Source: Nymphalis io
Lineage: Eukaryota > Arthropoda > Insecta > Lepidoptera > Nymphalidae
DNA length: 64,000 bases
Assembly (NCBI RefSeq): GCF_905147045.1
Contig: NC_065893.1
Coordinates: 3,038,001-3,102,000 of the forward strand
Direction of reading: 5' to 3'
The notes beneath the pieces were generated by a model. It made no database searches. It was not told the origin of the DNA and saw nothing but the letters and a program-made list of their open reading frames with translations. The translations under genes were made by a program, and so were the position numbers. Below, piece by piece: positions 1 to 11,811 of the stretch (positions are counted from its first letter, which is position 1; each line of letters opens with the position of its first letter).

Positions 1-24
1 GGTCAAATGTGTATATAAATAAAA

Positions 25-52
25 GCTTCCGCTCGCGGCTACGCCGTCTAAG
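25..52. repeat. Fragment of family E dispersed repeat
   Basis: The short GC-rich patch reading CTCGCGGCTACGCCGTC resembles the start of the Lepidoptera-type repeat seen at 63848 (CTAGCTGTGCCCGCGGTTTC). It is only a fragment, so the match is suggestive. Confidence 0.35.
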
Positions 53-1544
53 TATGTCTTATACACCGAGTATAAGTTATTCTAAATTTTATCCCAATCT
101 GTTCTGAAGTATAAAGTATAATATCAATAGGATTTGAATTAGGAACATGGAAATATCTGCATTATGAGTATGTTATTAAAATGATCTACTAAATTCTTAA
201 GCAATGCTGTCACGATTAAATAATAATTAATAATAATTATTACATCGTAACTAAACACGTACTGGGAAGGACTGACCGACAAAATTTTATAGAGGAGGTT
301 CAATGTCTGCATCCTCTAAGGTACGTGGACTGCATTCCAAAAAACTGGTAAAGAGAACGTAAGCGAACACTGAGTTACAAATAAAATGAATAAGAATCAC
401 AACAAACAAAAGAAAATAAACAAAATAAGGATTTATAAAAAATCTTTCCATTGTTCTTGAAGTTGATTTGAAGGAGATGGTAAATATACAAAAACGTCAT
501 TAATCGCAATGAATTGTGGTAAATGTAGACAAAAAGCAGCAAGAAAATTTCACTTGAGAATTCACTTCTCTCGTTAATCTTTTGTTGAATTGTTTAAATG
601 AGAATAAAAGACGGAATTATCAGAGGATTACATTCTTCAATACATCCATTGTTCTCGATTCATCCTCGGTATTTAGTACATGTTCGTGTTTATATCTAAC
701 CTTACCGTACTATGATGTACAAGCTATATATCTCATACGATTGTCTAAATAGTGTCCTAAAATAGATAATTTATCACATACATATTTAAACAAACCATTG
801 AATGAAGCATTTGAAACAAGGCAATCTGAGTGTCTAAATAGTTGGTGGCTTATATTTTTAAAAGTGAGCAGACAAAACAAAATTATTATTATCAAATAGG
901 AAATTACAACAGTTATATATTATTTGTCACTCCAATAGGAAAGCTTGATAAATATCATCGTTTTAATGAGTTTCCGATTAGCCGACGAACAACGAACAAT
1001 TAGGTACTTACAAACAAACAATTTTGACAACGCTTTTCTATCATCATTATTTATTTAAAATTGAACCTTAGAACTAAATAAATAACGCCTAAATTTCATT
1101 AGGAATAGATTATCATTTGTTGCTTGTCATGTATGTAATGTTTATTATCAAATACAAACAGAGCAAGAGCGATGAAGGGTACGATATTCCATATTTTCCT
1201 ATTCCCATTAATCTTCTCTTGAACATATCTGAGTTCACTACAATTTCAAAACAAAACAAAAATATCATCAAGATGCGAGATAGTTGAAATGTTTGAAAAT
1301 GTTGTGTCTACCTGAACCAAGATAATCTTTCAACACTACTTGGTTTATTAAAATTCTCAATGTATTGAAGACTTTACAAAAGTAATTTTCTCGATAATTT
1401 CTGCAAAATGTATTGCAAGCAAAATTAATACGGTGATTTTATCAGATGCTATCCATTTTATGATTGAAGATGGAACATCAGACGATGACTAAGACTTAGA
1501 TAAAGCCGAACCATGTTTTTTAGATTATTTAAATGATGTTTTAC
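53..1544. other. AT-rich stretch without recognised feature
   Basis: Stop codons are frequent in all frames and I see no SINE, tRNA-like box or splice-bounded open segment. The only longer open frame (710-895, minus) has no coding character. Confidence 0.5.
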
Positions 1545-1741
1545 CAGTAAGCACGCATCCAACAAGCATAAACAGGAATCCGAAGATAGGAAGAATGATC
1601 TGGCAATTGGCAGCAACTACCACTCCAGCGACCGCTAGACCGCCTTCTACTTTTTCCACTCGCAGCCGCGAGATGGCTGGAGGACATCGCGGCTTGCCAG
1701 CTGGAGCACGCACCAACGGTTCTCCGGGAGGGGACGTCGTC
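1545..1741 (-). CDS. Putative internal exon of an unrecognised membrane protein
   Basis: On the minus strand a 197-nt segment stands out from its AT-rich surroundings by high G+C. It is preceded by a T-rich tract and acceptor (TTATTTTTCGTAG) and followed by a donor (CTG|GTAAAAC). It holds one leading base, 65 complete codons and one trailing base, so it would lie between a phase-2 and a phase-1 intron. The N-terminal half is polar, proline- and arginine-rich (PAGKPRCPPAISRLRVEKVE). The C-terminal half is a hydrophobic run of about 30 residues starting GLAVAGVVVA and ending FLFMLVGCVL, which would suit a membrane segment or hairpin. There is no initiator ATG, as expected for an internal exon. 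The frame runs 18 nt past the donor before a stop. I do not recognise the family. The opposite-strand open frame over the same bases is a shadow. No neighbouring exon was found in the window. Confidence 0.55.
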
Positions 1742-2439
1742 CTACGAAAAATAATAAAATATTATATAAAAACGTCTATTTTATTGCTTAGCTAAATAAT
1801 TTTATAATGCAATGTAAACTTTAGTTTTGATCAAGAATCCAGTTTAAATATTAGTATAACATTTTTTAGAACACAAGTGTTTTCGTTTACATATGATTTA
1901 AGATATAAAGCAAAAAAATAATGTAATAATAATTTGAAAATTGTATCAGTTATAAATTCAGCATCAATTTTCCTTTCTTAATAATAATTTAAAAAAAAAT
2001 ACATAGTTGAACTTCTATCATTTATCCTCCTCCTTTCCTTCTTAGAATACTCATTAAATGGAATATTTTATAATCGTTCTTTGTGAAAAAATGACTATAT
2101 GATTATCAAAATACTGTAACAAGTAAGTGTTAATATATTTATCATCATCCTAAATGTAACCATAAAGATTTGCACAGGGTATTCACAGAGCGTGTTTAAC
2201 GGACAATGCCGTTTGAAATGTGAAATTTAATTGTAGTGAAACGCGGACCTTTCCGTTTGTGATGTTACAAAACATTATATTGGTCCTAATATGTAATGTA
2301 TATATAAAAATGCTTGTATGAAGATTTGTTAGAAATAGACTTGGGTCCGGTTGACGAGATCACCGTGAATGTTTTTTATGTGTGATAAGGTTTTTATACT
2401 GTTCTCTCCAATATTAGATAACTTTTATACCGGTCATCC
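1742..2439. other. AT-rich stretch, nothing recognised
   Basis: If 1545-1741 is an exon, this is the adjoining upstream intron on the minus strand. I see no repeat family or open frame here. Confidence 0.4.
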
Positions 2440-2640
2440 TATCGCCATTAAAAATGGCGCCCATTGGTGACTTAAGAAATATTGAACATCAAACACCTCA
2501 CCAATATGTCACTAACCTTGGGAACTAAGATGATATGTCCCTTGTGCCTGTAATTACAATGGCTCACTCACCCTTCAAACCGAAAATAACAATAACGAAG
2601 AATATATGATAATAAGAAGTGAGTGGTACCTAACTAGCCG
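2440..2640 (-). repeat. S2 short element, old diverged copy
   Basis: Reverse copy of S2. The blocks AACCTTGGGAACTAAGATG, GTCCCTTGTGCCTGTAATTA and GGCTCACTCACCCTTCAAAC match the family core; both ends are diverged. Confidence 0.75.
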
Positions 2641-2989
2641 AATAATCCACTTTTATATACAGAAGTAGGCAAATATATAAAAACCGAGTAGGGAAATATC
2701 TGTCGGGTGGGCAATTTTATATTGAAATTAGAAAATTTGATAACATCGAATTGATGTTTTTACCACTAGACTTTATTTATTTAGCCAATAATGTTCGAAT
2801 TGTTCATAAGGGTCTAGTTTAAATGTTCCGTGTAATAATAATTGTTGTTCTGTCTCATAATATTAGCACTCATACAATAACGGTTCATATTATGAGACTT
2901 CAGAAAAAAAAAATAAGATTAAGAGTATTTCCTGATAGGTACAATGTTGGTGTCTTCAAATTCAGAGTAAACAGGTTCCTTTAGGCAAG

Positions 2990-3060
2990 CGTGCTACATC
3001 TTAGACCGTGTCGATGCTTAACATCAGGCAAGTCAACGGTCAAATGCTGGCCTATTATTA
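2990..3060 (+). repeat. Dispersed repeat F
   Basis: Contains ATCAGGCAAGTCAACGGTCA next to an A-run. The reverse complement of the same block occurs at 27550-27596, so it is an interspersed element of unknown class. Confidence 0.45.
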
Positions 3061-3764
3061 GTAAAAAAAAGGAGCACTTGCATTGCCAACTAAGTAGGTT
3101 CTTAATTGTTTTTATAAAAAATCTGTTTATGCTATGAAGTGTTTTATAAACCTTGGATAATTTTTATCTAAACACATTTTCGTAGCCTGTTCTCATTATT
3201 TAAATTGACACTTTTACGATTTATTTGTTTTTTATTGAGCGATTGATTTATTGATAACGTAATGTGCTCAATTCGTTAGTTTATAAACGCATCTGAGTAA
3301 TAAAACTCTCTTTTTTCTAATAACCTATGATTAAAAATATTATTTAAAAAAATCCAAAGCAAAAGTTCGTACAAGTCTTCAACATACAAGAATTTAAATA
3401 ATTACTATGTACTTCATTAATTTTATCCAAAACTTGCTGGTTTCCTTAGATATTTTATTTTACCGCACATCAGAATTGTAAACTGAAATTAATCAGTTCT
3501 TATGTCTCAGTAAAGTTTATCTAAGTGTTCCATTCACTGGGTGGTCATATGCAAAATAAAGTATTATTTAACTAATTCATTTATCTGTCTGTGACGTAAT
3601 TAACGTAAATGAAATTAGTTATAGGAAAACGAAATTGCATTAGTAGATGGTAAGCATTTTGATTGATTAGGCATTAGTATCTTGGATGAGAGATTCGACT
3701 GCTACTTCATTGAGTTCCATATTATAATAATAGAGATGATCCAATAATAGAGAAAGCGAGAAAT

Positions 3765-3841
3765 GAGCTCCAAAAACCTTCTCCTCAAATAAAGGAGAGG
3801 AGGCCTTAGCCCAGCAGTGGGACAAACGCAGGCTGTTACTG
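3765..3841 (+). repeat. S1 SINE, 3' end only
   Basis: Sense-strand 3' part of S1: GAGCTCC, the CTTCTCCTC...GGAGAGGAGG stem-like block, CCTTAGCCCAGCAGTGGGAC and the tail AGGCTGTTACTG. The tRNA-like head is missing. Confidence 0.85.
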
Positions 3842-5175
3842 AAAGATCATCCAAATTAATTAATAATAGTTTCTTTTTCCGAAATGGAATAAATACAAAA
3901 AAATAAACAAATGTATTAGCTATGTATTACCTATGAATAGTATACAATATAACGCCATTAACGAGCACTGTGTAAGCAAAATTCATATGAATAAACAAAG
4001 AATGACGTTGAGAAATTTCCTCATACCATATAACGTGCTATTTATGTATTTGCGTTGTTAAGACGTTTATAATGTCATTTACAATTATTCTTTTAACGGT
4101 AAAGCGGAAGAAATTTTTTATAAGATTATAGATTATGTAGAGAAATGAAATCTTATATAAAAAGGGAGACTAATAGACGTTATTATATTGATCGTTATCG
4201 TGAAATTGATGCATATATGTATTTCTTATATATTATTGATACTATTCGCATTGTTGTAAGTCACAGATACATAGAGCTACCGCAAATCGTCACCGATAAG
4301 CCGTTCGTCGTGACAATTTGTATTTTGAGCCTGGAGTATATTTTTGCACCAGCTGTATTATATAATAGTTTAGAAAAAATATAATGAAGCATTAAAACGC
4401 ATGCCGAGCATTAGCAAGTTATTTGTAAATATAAATTAAGACTAGGCACCTTATGTCCTTTTCTTAACCAATGACAACGTATACGCATTATAAGGCATTT
4501 CACGACGATCGATACATCGATACAATACAATGCGCTAGTCTGTAGAAACTTACTTCGTATCCCAGTACTTAAATGTTGATAACTGAGTTACGATGATACG
4601 CGATTTTGACGCGTGTATCCTTTATTTGCTATGTTTATTATAGTCAATATCGTATGTCACAGTATGACATTACACGATCGTGTTCTGTGGTGAATTTCGA
4701 GTTTGTTCTAACAGCCCTACCGATCGAGAAAACAAGTAATAATAGACGTATAGTATATCACAATGACTTTTGATTTGTGACCAAGGAAGACACGTAATGT
4801 TGTTACAAAACGAACTTTAAACCTGGCATCAGTTCAAAATATTATATAATCTATTTTTACGAAAGAGAGATGGTAAATTCGTCTAAGTACGAAAAATTTG
4901 TTGTTAAAACGAGATGAATATACATATCCCAACACATTCCTGAAAATGAAATAGATATACACAGTTCAATCTGTATATGACATTATCGATATTACCCAAT
5001 ATATTTAAATAGGAAGTAGAATTCCATAATTCCAGTACGTTTCAAATGGAGTTAGGAAGACTTTTTATCTTGGTAACTACATATAAATAACTGTTTACGG
5101 AAGACTGGCTAAGGTTGATGACTCAAAAATATTTTGTTATTTTTATCTTGTAGCAGTATGTTTTCGTGATTTCTG
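3842..5175. other. Low-copy AT-rich stretch
   Basis: The plus-strand open frame at 4145-4384 (79 codons) is rich in Ile, Tyr and Arg, as expected of random AT-rich DNA, and has no splice signals or recognisable motif. I see no repeats. Confidence 0.4.
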
Positions 5176-5670
5176 TTTTATATTAGCTACTCGCTAGCTT
5201 TGCACGGGTACAGTAACGGGTACAGCCTGGGTAGGTACCACCCACTCACTTGGTATTGTTACGGGTTAGAAGGGTGAGTGAGCCAGTCTAATTACAAGCA
5301 CAAGGGACATAACATCTTAGTTCCCAAGGTTCGTGGCGCATTGGTGGTGTAAGCGATGGTTAAAATTTCTTACAATGCCAATGTTTATCAGCGTTGGTGA
5401 CAACCATCAAGTGGCCCATATACTCGTCCGCATTCCTATTATATAAAAAAAACTCTATGGTTACACGTCAGTAAAGATCTGTCGCCATGAATTTTTTCTG
5501 ATATCTTCAGCCAATTTTCTCAATATCTTAATAAACACTTAAACGTACCTCATGTATCAATCTATCCATTGGTGAAAACCGTGTAAAAATTAGTTCAGTA
5601 GTTTTTGAGTTTATCGCGTATAGACAGACACGACGGGAAATTATGTTTTATAATATGCAGTGAAGAATAA
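5176..5670 (+). repeat. Family E repeat split by an S2 insertion
   Basis: The left part (CTCGCTAGCTTTGCACGGG) and right part (CCGTGTAAAAATTAGTTCAG, then AGACAGACACGACGGGAAAT) resemble the two ends of a common lepidopteran interspersed repeat. An S2 element lies between them, so S2 is the younger insertion. Confidence 0.5.
5222..5452 (+). repeat. S2 short element, sense, nested
   Basis: Sense S2 with the core GAAGGGTGAGTGAGCCAGT, CACAAGGGACATAACATCTT and TTACAATGCCAATGTTTATC, ending in TCCTATTATAT plus an A-run. The first ~35 bp of the consensus are missing. Confidence 0.85.
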
Positions 5671-6304
5671 AGGTTTTCATTTAAAATCGAGCTGATGATT
5701 TTTATTTACAAAATTTCACGCCTAATAATGTCAGTTTGTCTAGTTCGTATTAGGACACGCGACCTTGTATAAAAGTGAGCCAAACCACATGTTCTGTGAA
5801 ATGGGTTTTTAAAGCTCTTTTAAATATTAATCCATAAGTCCACTAATGAAGTAAACGTAACGAACTTTTCTATTTTTCCATGTTCATATTAAAATTTTTT
5901 TTTTCATTACTAGAAAGAAAAAACTAATAGTATATTACATCGTTTAACTCACTTAAGACGTCAGACGTAAAAATGGTTATTAATTATTTTTTCACAGTAC
6001 GACGAACGAGCGTCAAATCGATATAATGCACACAAACATCAGTACAGGATACATAATAATAAATATCATACGCAGTAATTAATTATTAAAAAGAGTCATT
6101 TTGTATTTAAAAGTAGGGTGAACTTTGAGTGTCATACTTAAAATTAAAATAAAACTGCTGTGCGAAATTTGTGTAAACTGTTTATAACAAAGGAATAAAT
6201 TTAATCATTTATACAAATGACATATTGAGAGCAACTAACGTACAATATGCACGCATGTATGTATAACATAGAAATTATAAAATTAGATTTTTTATCAATA
6301 GCTT

Positions 6305-6540
6305 AATTGGTGGTAGGGTTTTAGGAAACCCCATCTTCGTATGTACAACCCAGTCATCGCATATTCCAAAACAGTAACACTTAATATTGTTGTGTCGCGG
6401 TTGAAAGGGTAAGTATGCCAATATAACTACAGGCACAAGGGACTTCTTAGTTCCCAAAGTTGGTTTGGTGGCGCATTGACAATGTAAGAGATGGTTATTA
6501 TTTATAACAGATTCAGTATCTTTGGGTGGTGACTACTTAC
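6305..6540 (+). repeat. S2 short element, sense, diverged
   Basis: Starts with the family 5' motif TTGGTGGTAGGG and keeps AATATTGTTGTGTCGCGGTT and CAGGCACAAGGGAC. The centre and 3' end are degraded and the A-tail is lost. Confidence 0.75.
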
Positions 6541-7204
6541 AATCAAATTGCATTTATCATTCTAACTACATATTTAAAAAATAAAAATAAAAAACACAAC
6601 TACCAAAAAAGTTAAAAGCAAAACGTACGATTTTATTTTAATAGTACTTTTTAAATATATTCGACTTCAATCTTTTTTATAATCGATGCAATTTCAAGCT
6701 CAGCATTTCGAATTTCAACATCTAAATCCATTGAAGCATTAATTTTTATATGGCAAATTGAACGAGAACACGAATCGAATTAAATAGCGTTGCACTTAAA
6801 CATTCATACATTTTTGATATTGGTATACGATGCAATATTTTATGTTAGAATCAGTTTCGTCAATACTATTTCATAGCTATGTATACTAAGATTAATTATC
6901 ATTTTAACTAAACATAAAACTTTTATGAGTTAGAGTAACAGCCTTTTAATGTTAAACACAAGGTGGCATGCGACCATGGCTGTCCTCTAAACATCTCATC
7001 GTCCATTTGTTAAATTTAAATATACAAGTGTCTACTGATATGATGATAAATATTTTTAGATAAAAACACATTAATTCGTAACAATTCAATATAAAAGTTC
7101 AATATCTCCGAATCTCCGAAAAAGAGGTTTTGTATATTATATTTAATTCCAGACAGCATCTCGATCAACATTTTTGAAGATGGTAATGACTTTTTAAGCT
7201 GTTT

Positions 7205-7270
7205 ATGTAAGGCAGATGAGCTAATGAGCCCCCTGATAGTAAGTAATCACTTTTACACCATAGGCACTAA
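7205..7270 (-). repeat. S2 fragment, old
   Basis: Resembles the reversed 3' end of S2 (gagcatatgggccacctgatggtaag), read here as GAGCCCCCTGATAGTAAGTA followed by a diverged form of the next block. Confidence 0.4.
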
Positions 7271-9920
7271 CTATAAAATCACTGCAATTACTTTATGACA
7301 TTTGTGCATTTAATTATCCTCTTTACTAATCCTTTCAACTGGAACACACACACCAAAACTCGATTGAAACTATTGGCGTTAAAATATTTGATGTGTGGGT
7401 AATACCCACACAGACGTGCATATACAAAGCTTTACCACTGGAAATTAAGCCGATAATAATATCAATGGAATAGAATTGGAAATGACCATCAATGATTGAA
7501 CAGGCGATATCTCTATAGATATAAATAAACAGATGATCGTTTAATCCATAGCAACGACGCAAGCGCTAAATATATCCGTAGACCGCATACAGCGACAGTA
7601 CATGCATCGTATTACGATGATAAAATAAAATAATAAGATTTAACACAAATAACGTTCCGATTGCTTTATGGAGTGCGAGTTCAATTTAGTCGAGTTACTT
7701 TCATTCGATCGGATTAAATCCCTTGTGTCGAGTCGGTAAATCTAGTGTCAGGCACGTTTCTTATCTTTCTAAAATGTCTTATTCCTCTAATATCATTATT
7801 TATTACCGTCTAGTATTATTTTAGTCACCAATTCACTTAGTGATGATTTGTGGAATTTGTTATTAATTTGGATTTTTACGTATTTTATTTTTAATATACC
7901 CGTCCGTTTGGCACGAGTATAAAAAAGAAAACATAAAGAGATTGTATTAATAATAATAATCGTTTATTTGCATGAAACATAGTTTTACAGATGTTATGAT
8001 TTCTTTATAAGTATCTAATACGATAGGCACGCAAATATATTTGTTAACAACATATTGTTGGATAAACATACATAAAAAGACTTAATTTTTTTTTGGGCCA
8101 GGAACTTTCACGTACGTACGCAGAACAACTCAACAAAATTTCATTACAATCGGATAGAAGATAAAATTACAAAGAAAGATTATTTTTTATTTTTAAAAAT
8201 ATACGTGACGACACCTCATCAGTTTATCTTTTGTTGAATCCTTCCTGATTATACAGTAAGACGAAAAATAAGGTCGTGATCAACTTAATTTTTTTTAAAT
8301 GTAGCGCAATAGCTTTACAGTTTGTTAAGCCACTCTGATTACTATTTTTCTGATGATCGTTCTTACAATTCGAAGTAATAACTATATAACAAATAGTGTG
8401 ATAAAGGTGGAAACCTTCGGGAGATTCGTCAGTCGTTGTATATGTATATGCAGTATTACATATCCTCGTTGTAAGCCGATTTGAATATATTTTTTCTTTT
8501 ATTAACATAAATTGCAAAAATTCTATAAAAACCCTCTGAAGTTCATCTCAATTGTAACGTGTGTTGAGAATATTGAATAGATAGAAATAGAAACGTATGC
8601 TTTACTTTTACGCTAATTACGAGCTCGTAACGCGGCGGATGCGATGAAGACATAAAAATTGTTTGGGCTCGTTAAAGCTGAGGCAATTAAATTTTATTTT
8701 AATATTTACTCAACTCTTCTCATATTTTTTATGTCTTTATAATCAATTGTTTATTGGTTCTGCATACATTTTCAAAGTAAAAGAATCAGTTGAAAAGTAT
8801 TATCTATCTACTTCGCTATACATTCAATATCGATATTTATTTAGTTCTATAATTTTTGGTAATAAATAAGTTTGTTTCTTTCAAAACAGAATTGCGATGA
8901 AATGAATATGACAAAAACGATGGTATCGTTTTATATAAAAGCAATAAAAGAATTTATCACACGATCTTTCTTAAAATTATCTGTGCCATATATTATACAT
9001 ATACAGTATTTCTAATATTTTAAAGGATAAAATAAACGAGATATGCGACATTTGAAATTTGTTTACCATTTTAATAGATTCTAAAAAGAGGATATTCTGA
9101 ATTCCTCTGGTTATAACTGGTTATAACTGGTTTGTTTATAAACCGATTTTATAGATTATTTAAGCATTAGGTTATTACTATTTAAAATAATTCTATACTA
9201 AAAGTCCTGAAATACTTTCAGCTTTGAACATTAATAAATTTGAATCACGTCTTCTTAAAACTTTAATTAATAAGGCGTAATATTATATAAAGGATTACGT
9301 AGATGATAAAAAAGCTTAGTTGTTAGAATTCGTTGATTTCTATACAGGATAAATTATTACTTAATTGTATATGTTATATATATAATTTGATTTTGAGAAA
9401 AGACTAACTGCTTAGTTTTCTACAAGTCCTAGGTAGAATTTAATTTAACCTGGTAGTTTAATTTTCATTGTATTATAATTCATTTTTTGTTTAATGTGAT
9501 TGTACATTGATTGCTAATTATATAATATATTTTAAATTTTAATAACAATTATTTACATTAAAGCTTTGAACGTATATGAATAAAAATTAAAAATAAATAT
9601 TTTACAACCATCACGACCGTGGAATGGTCGCAAGAATGCTCGCAGCATTTGAATCGCGATTCAGATCCTCTAGGCGATAAATGAACCAGAACTCCTGTCT
9701 CCAGTAGAGGCGATAAGTCGACGTGTTATATTTTTAATAATTTTTTGCATTTTTATTGAATTGCTAATCCCTTGTGGGTATTTGATTCTCATACTAATTA
9801 CATATGATGCGTAATTGCATTATTTAAAACTACTTAAATATTTTAATTACAATTCATCCATTAGAGTTTATGTCTATTTACCTCGCTTTCTATCCTTAGT
9901 TCAAATTTAGCTATTACGTA
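7271..9920. other. AT-rich low-copy stretch, few signals
   Basis: Open frames at 7335-7562, 8224-8517 and 8663-8869 show AT-driven composition without motif or splice support. A direct repeat of TAACTGGTTA occurs near 9113-9130. Around 8100-8150 the phrase AACAAAATTTCATTACAATC resembles the common lepidopteran repeat tail but is too short to assign. Confidence 0.4.
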
Positions 9921-10195
9921 CGTAACGTCCTGTGAACGTCTCACTGCTGGGCTAAGGCCTCCTCTCCCTTTTTGAGGAGAAGGTTTTGGAGCTTTGGTGG
10001 AATAAGCATACACATGTGACAGAATTTCAGTGTAATAAGACACATGCAGGTTTCCTCACGATGTTTTCGTCCACCGTCAAGCATGAGATGAATTATAATC
10101 ACAAATTAAGCACATGAAAATTCAGTGGTGCTTGCCCGGGTTTGAACCCACGATCATCGGTTAAGATTCACGCGTTCTTACAACTGGGCCACACT
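9921..10195 (-). repeat. S1 SINE, near full length
   Basis: Reversed S1 carrying tail-end CTCACTGCTGGGCTAAGG, the block ACACATGCAGGTTTCCTCAC, and the tRNA-like head with B-box complement GGGTTTGAACCC. A small deletion removes the CCACGCTGCTCC segment. Confidence 0.9.
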
Positions 10196-10749
10196 TAAAG
10201 CCGTTAAGTTATTTTAGCTATTAGTTACATATATAATAAAAAAATACATACATAACATACATAAATAAATAACGTCTAAATATTACCTACATTAAACAAC
10301 TAAAACTTTTCCAAGCAATGAAGCCGAAAATAACTTTTTTTTCATGTATTCTGATTTAACAATTAATGACGAAGCGTCACTTACGTAGGTAAAATATTAG
10401 AGCCAAGTGTAAATTCGTAACACATTTTGGCATTAATCGTGCACACGTTTTTGTTTGACAATGAAGAACGTAATATTTATGTAGAAACAAAATATCATAT
10501 TGACGACAAAGTTTGAACACGTTACAATAAAATCTATTTAAATAAAAATATTTTATTCAAATCAAAACAAATATAAATATAATTAATTCGAGTAGGTCAT
10601 TTTACAGGATACATTTACAGTCCCAAACGAAAATGGTATGGAAAAAAAAAAACTTGCTATGTTTAAAAGTTACGTATGTATTTGTCGAAATTAACTCTTT
10701 TAAACAACAGTTTATAAAGTTTTTTATATATGTATATTGTATTAAAACC

Positions 10750-10990
10750 TTATTATACAAAATGTCCTAGACATGAAGATCTCATACATCCACTTAATTG
10801 ATGTAGAACTTCAAAGGGCTAAGTACAGTTGCCCTAAAAGGCCCTGATGAAACAGTCGGCATGAGTACAGGGAGTCCACTTAGGGTTGTAACTGAATAAT
10901 ATATAGCCTCTCTTAGGTGGTTTACTGTACGTCATAGCTAGCATTATACTGGCGTGATTATTGGGTGATCTCGCCCATACTCTCTTTTAT
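10750..10990. other. Moderately GC-rich unexplained block
   Basis: This block (containing GGCCCTGATGAAACAGTCGG and CCACTTAGGGTTGTAACTG) stands out from the AT-rich flanks but has no long open frame and matches no other sequence I noticed in the window. It may be old transposon sequence or conserved non-coding DNA. Confidence 0.25.
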
Positions 10991-11402
10991 CTGACTATAT
11001 ATGTATGTATCTTATATATATCTATATAAGTAACAAAATATTTACACTTAGTCTTTGTTTTTTTATTCATGTAACGCTTAAGGAAACGAGGTTTTTGTTT
11101 TTTTTTATTCTATCTTATTAGACTTTTATAGTTATATGTTTTTATAATTTAATAAAATGTATATACAATTGTTTACATGAGTTTTTTTACATTGAGGACT
11201 TAAATGTAATAAGTAATTAGTTAATTCAACAATAAATCAAAGCATTAGTTAATACGATGATATTAGACAAAAATCATATATCTTAAGGACAATTATATTG
11301 GATTTCAAATAAAATACTTGTAGTTGATTTATATATATGTCGTCGATTACGACTAATTAGTAACTCGATTGATTTTATTGTAACGGTAAGGTGTGAACGA
11401 CG

Positions 11403-11541
11403 TGACGTAATGAGTCACGTGATCGGAATCGTTTGGAGGGGCAACTGTCACATTTTAATGCTTAGAGAGCGGTGAGTCGGAAGCTGAATTCATTACAGAG
11501 AGCGATACAGTTCGAACCTTCCAAACGGGACCGTTGGTTCA
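11403..11541 (+). promoter_or_regulatory. Candidate promoter with bZIP/E-box cluster
   Basis: A TGACGTAA CRE-like site, a TGAGTCA AP-1 site and a CACGTG E-box overlap or abut near 11403-11420. About 90 bp downstream an initiator-like GATACAGTT places a possible +1 at 11509. Positions +28 to +33 read GGTTCA, five of six matches to the arthropod downstream promoter element. A splice-donor-like GCG|GTGAGT lies at 11470. All are short motifs that can arise by chance, but their order and spacing fit a TATA-less insect promoter. Confidence 0.3.
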
Positions 11542-11657
11542 CGCAACTCCGATAGTTATAATATACCTACTTTATAATTTGTGATTGCTGATTACCTACA
11601 TAAAATACAAGAATTATCATACTGTATCTTTGTGGTTAATTGCCTGAGACCTACGCC

Positions 11658-11732
11658 ATGGACCCTGTACCAGAAGCTCCTACCGATGACGGGCGTGCCG
11701 CTGATCTATCGAAGTCGCCGTCATATATTTGA
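11658..11732 (+). CDS. Possible short first coding exon or uORF
   Basis: An ATG in a good context (GCCATGG) opens 24 codons beginning MDPVPEAPTDDG, acidic and balanced in codon use, before a TGA. It lies about 150 bp after the candidate initiator at 11509 and within a locally GC-richer patch. No convincing splice donor interrupts the frame before the stop, so it may be a short upstream ORF, a decayed exon or chance. A second plus-strand frame (11581-11811) overlaps it and has a less protein-like composition. I do not recognise the product. Confidence 0.2.
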   Translation: MDPVPEAPTDDGRAADLSKSPSYI

Positions 11733-11811
11733 ATACAAATTAATCGATTTTCAAGACGGAGCCAAATATCGAGTCCAAAGTAAAATCCAAGTAGTGACTG
11801 AAATTGAATAA

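Noticed and set aside
1595..1795. Plus-strand 66-codon open frame
   Set aside because: It is the shadow of the better-supported minus-strand exon, which has splice sites and a hydrophobic segment.
4145..4384. Plus-strand 79-codon open frame
   Set aside because: Tyr/Ile/Arg-rich composition typical of AT-rich random frames, with no splice or promoter context.
8224..8517. Minus-strand 97-codon open frame
   Set aside because: Low-complexity AT-driven translation without supporting signals.
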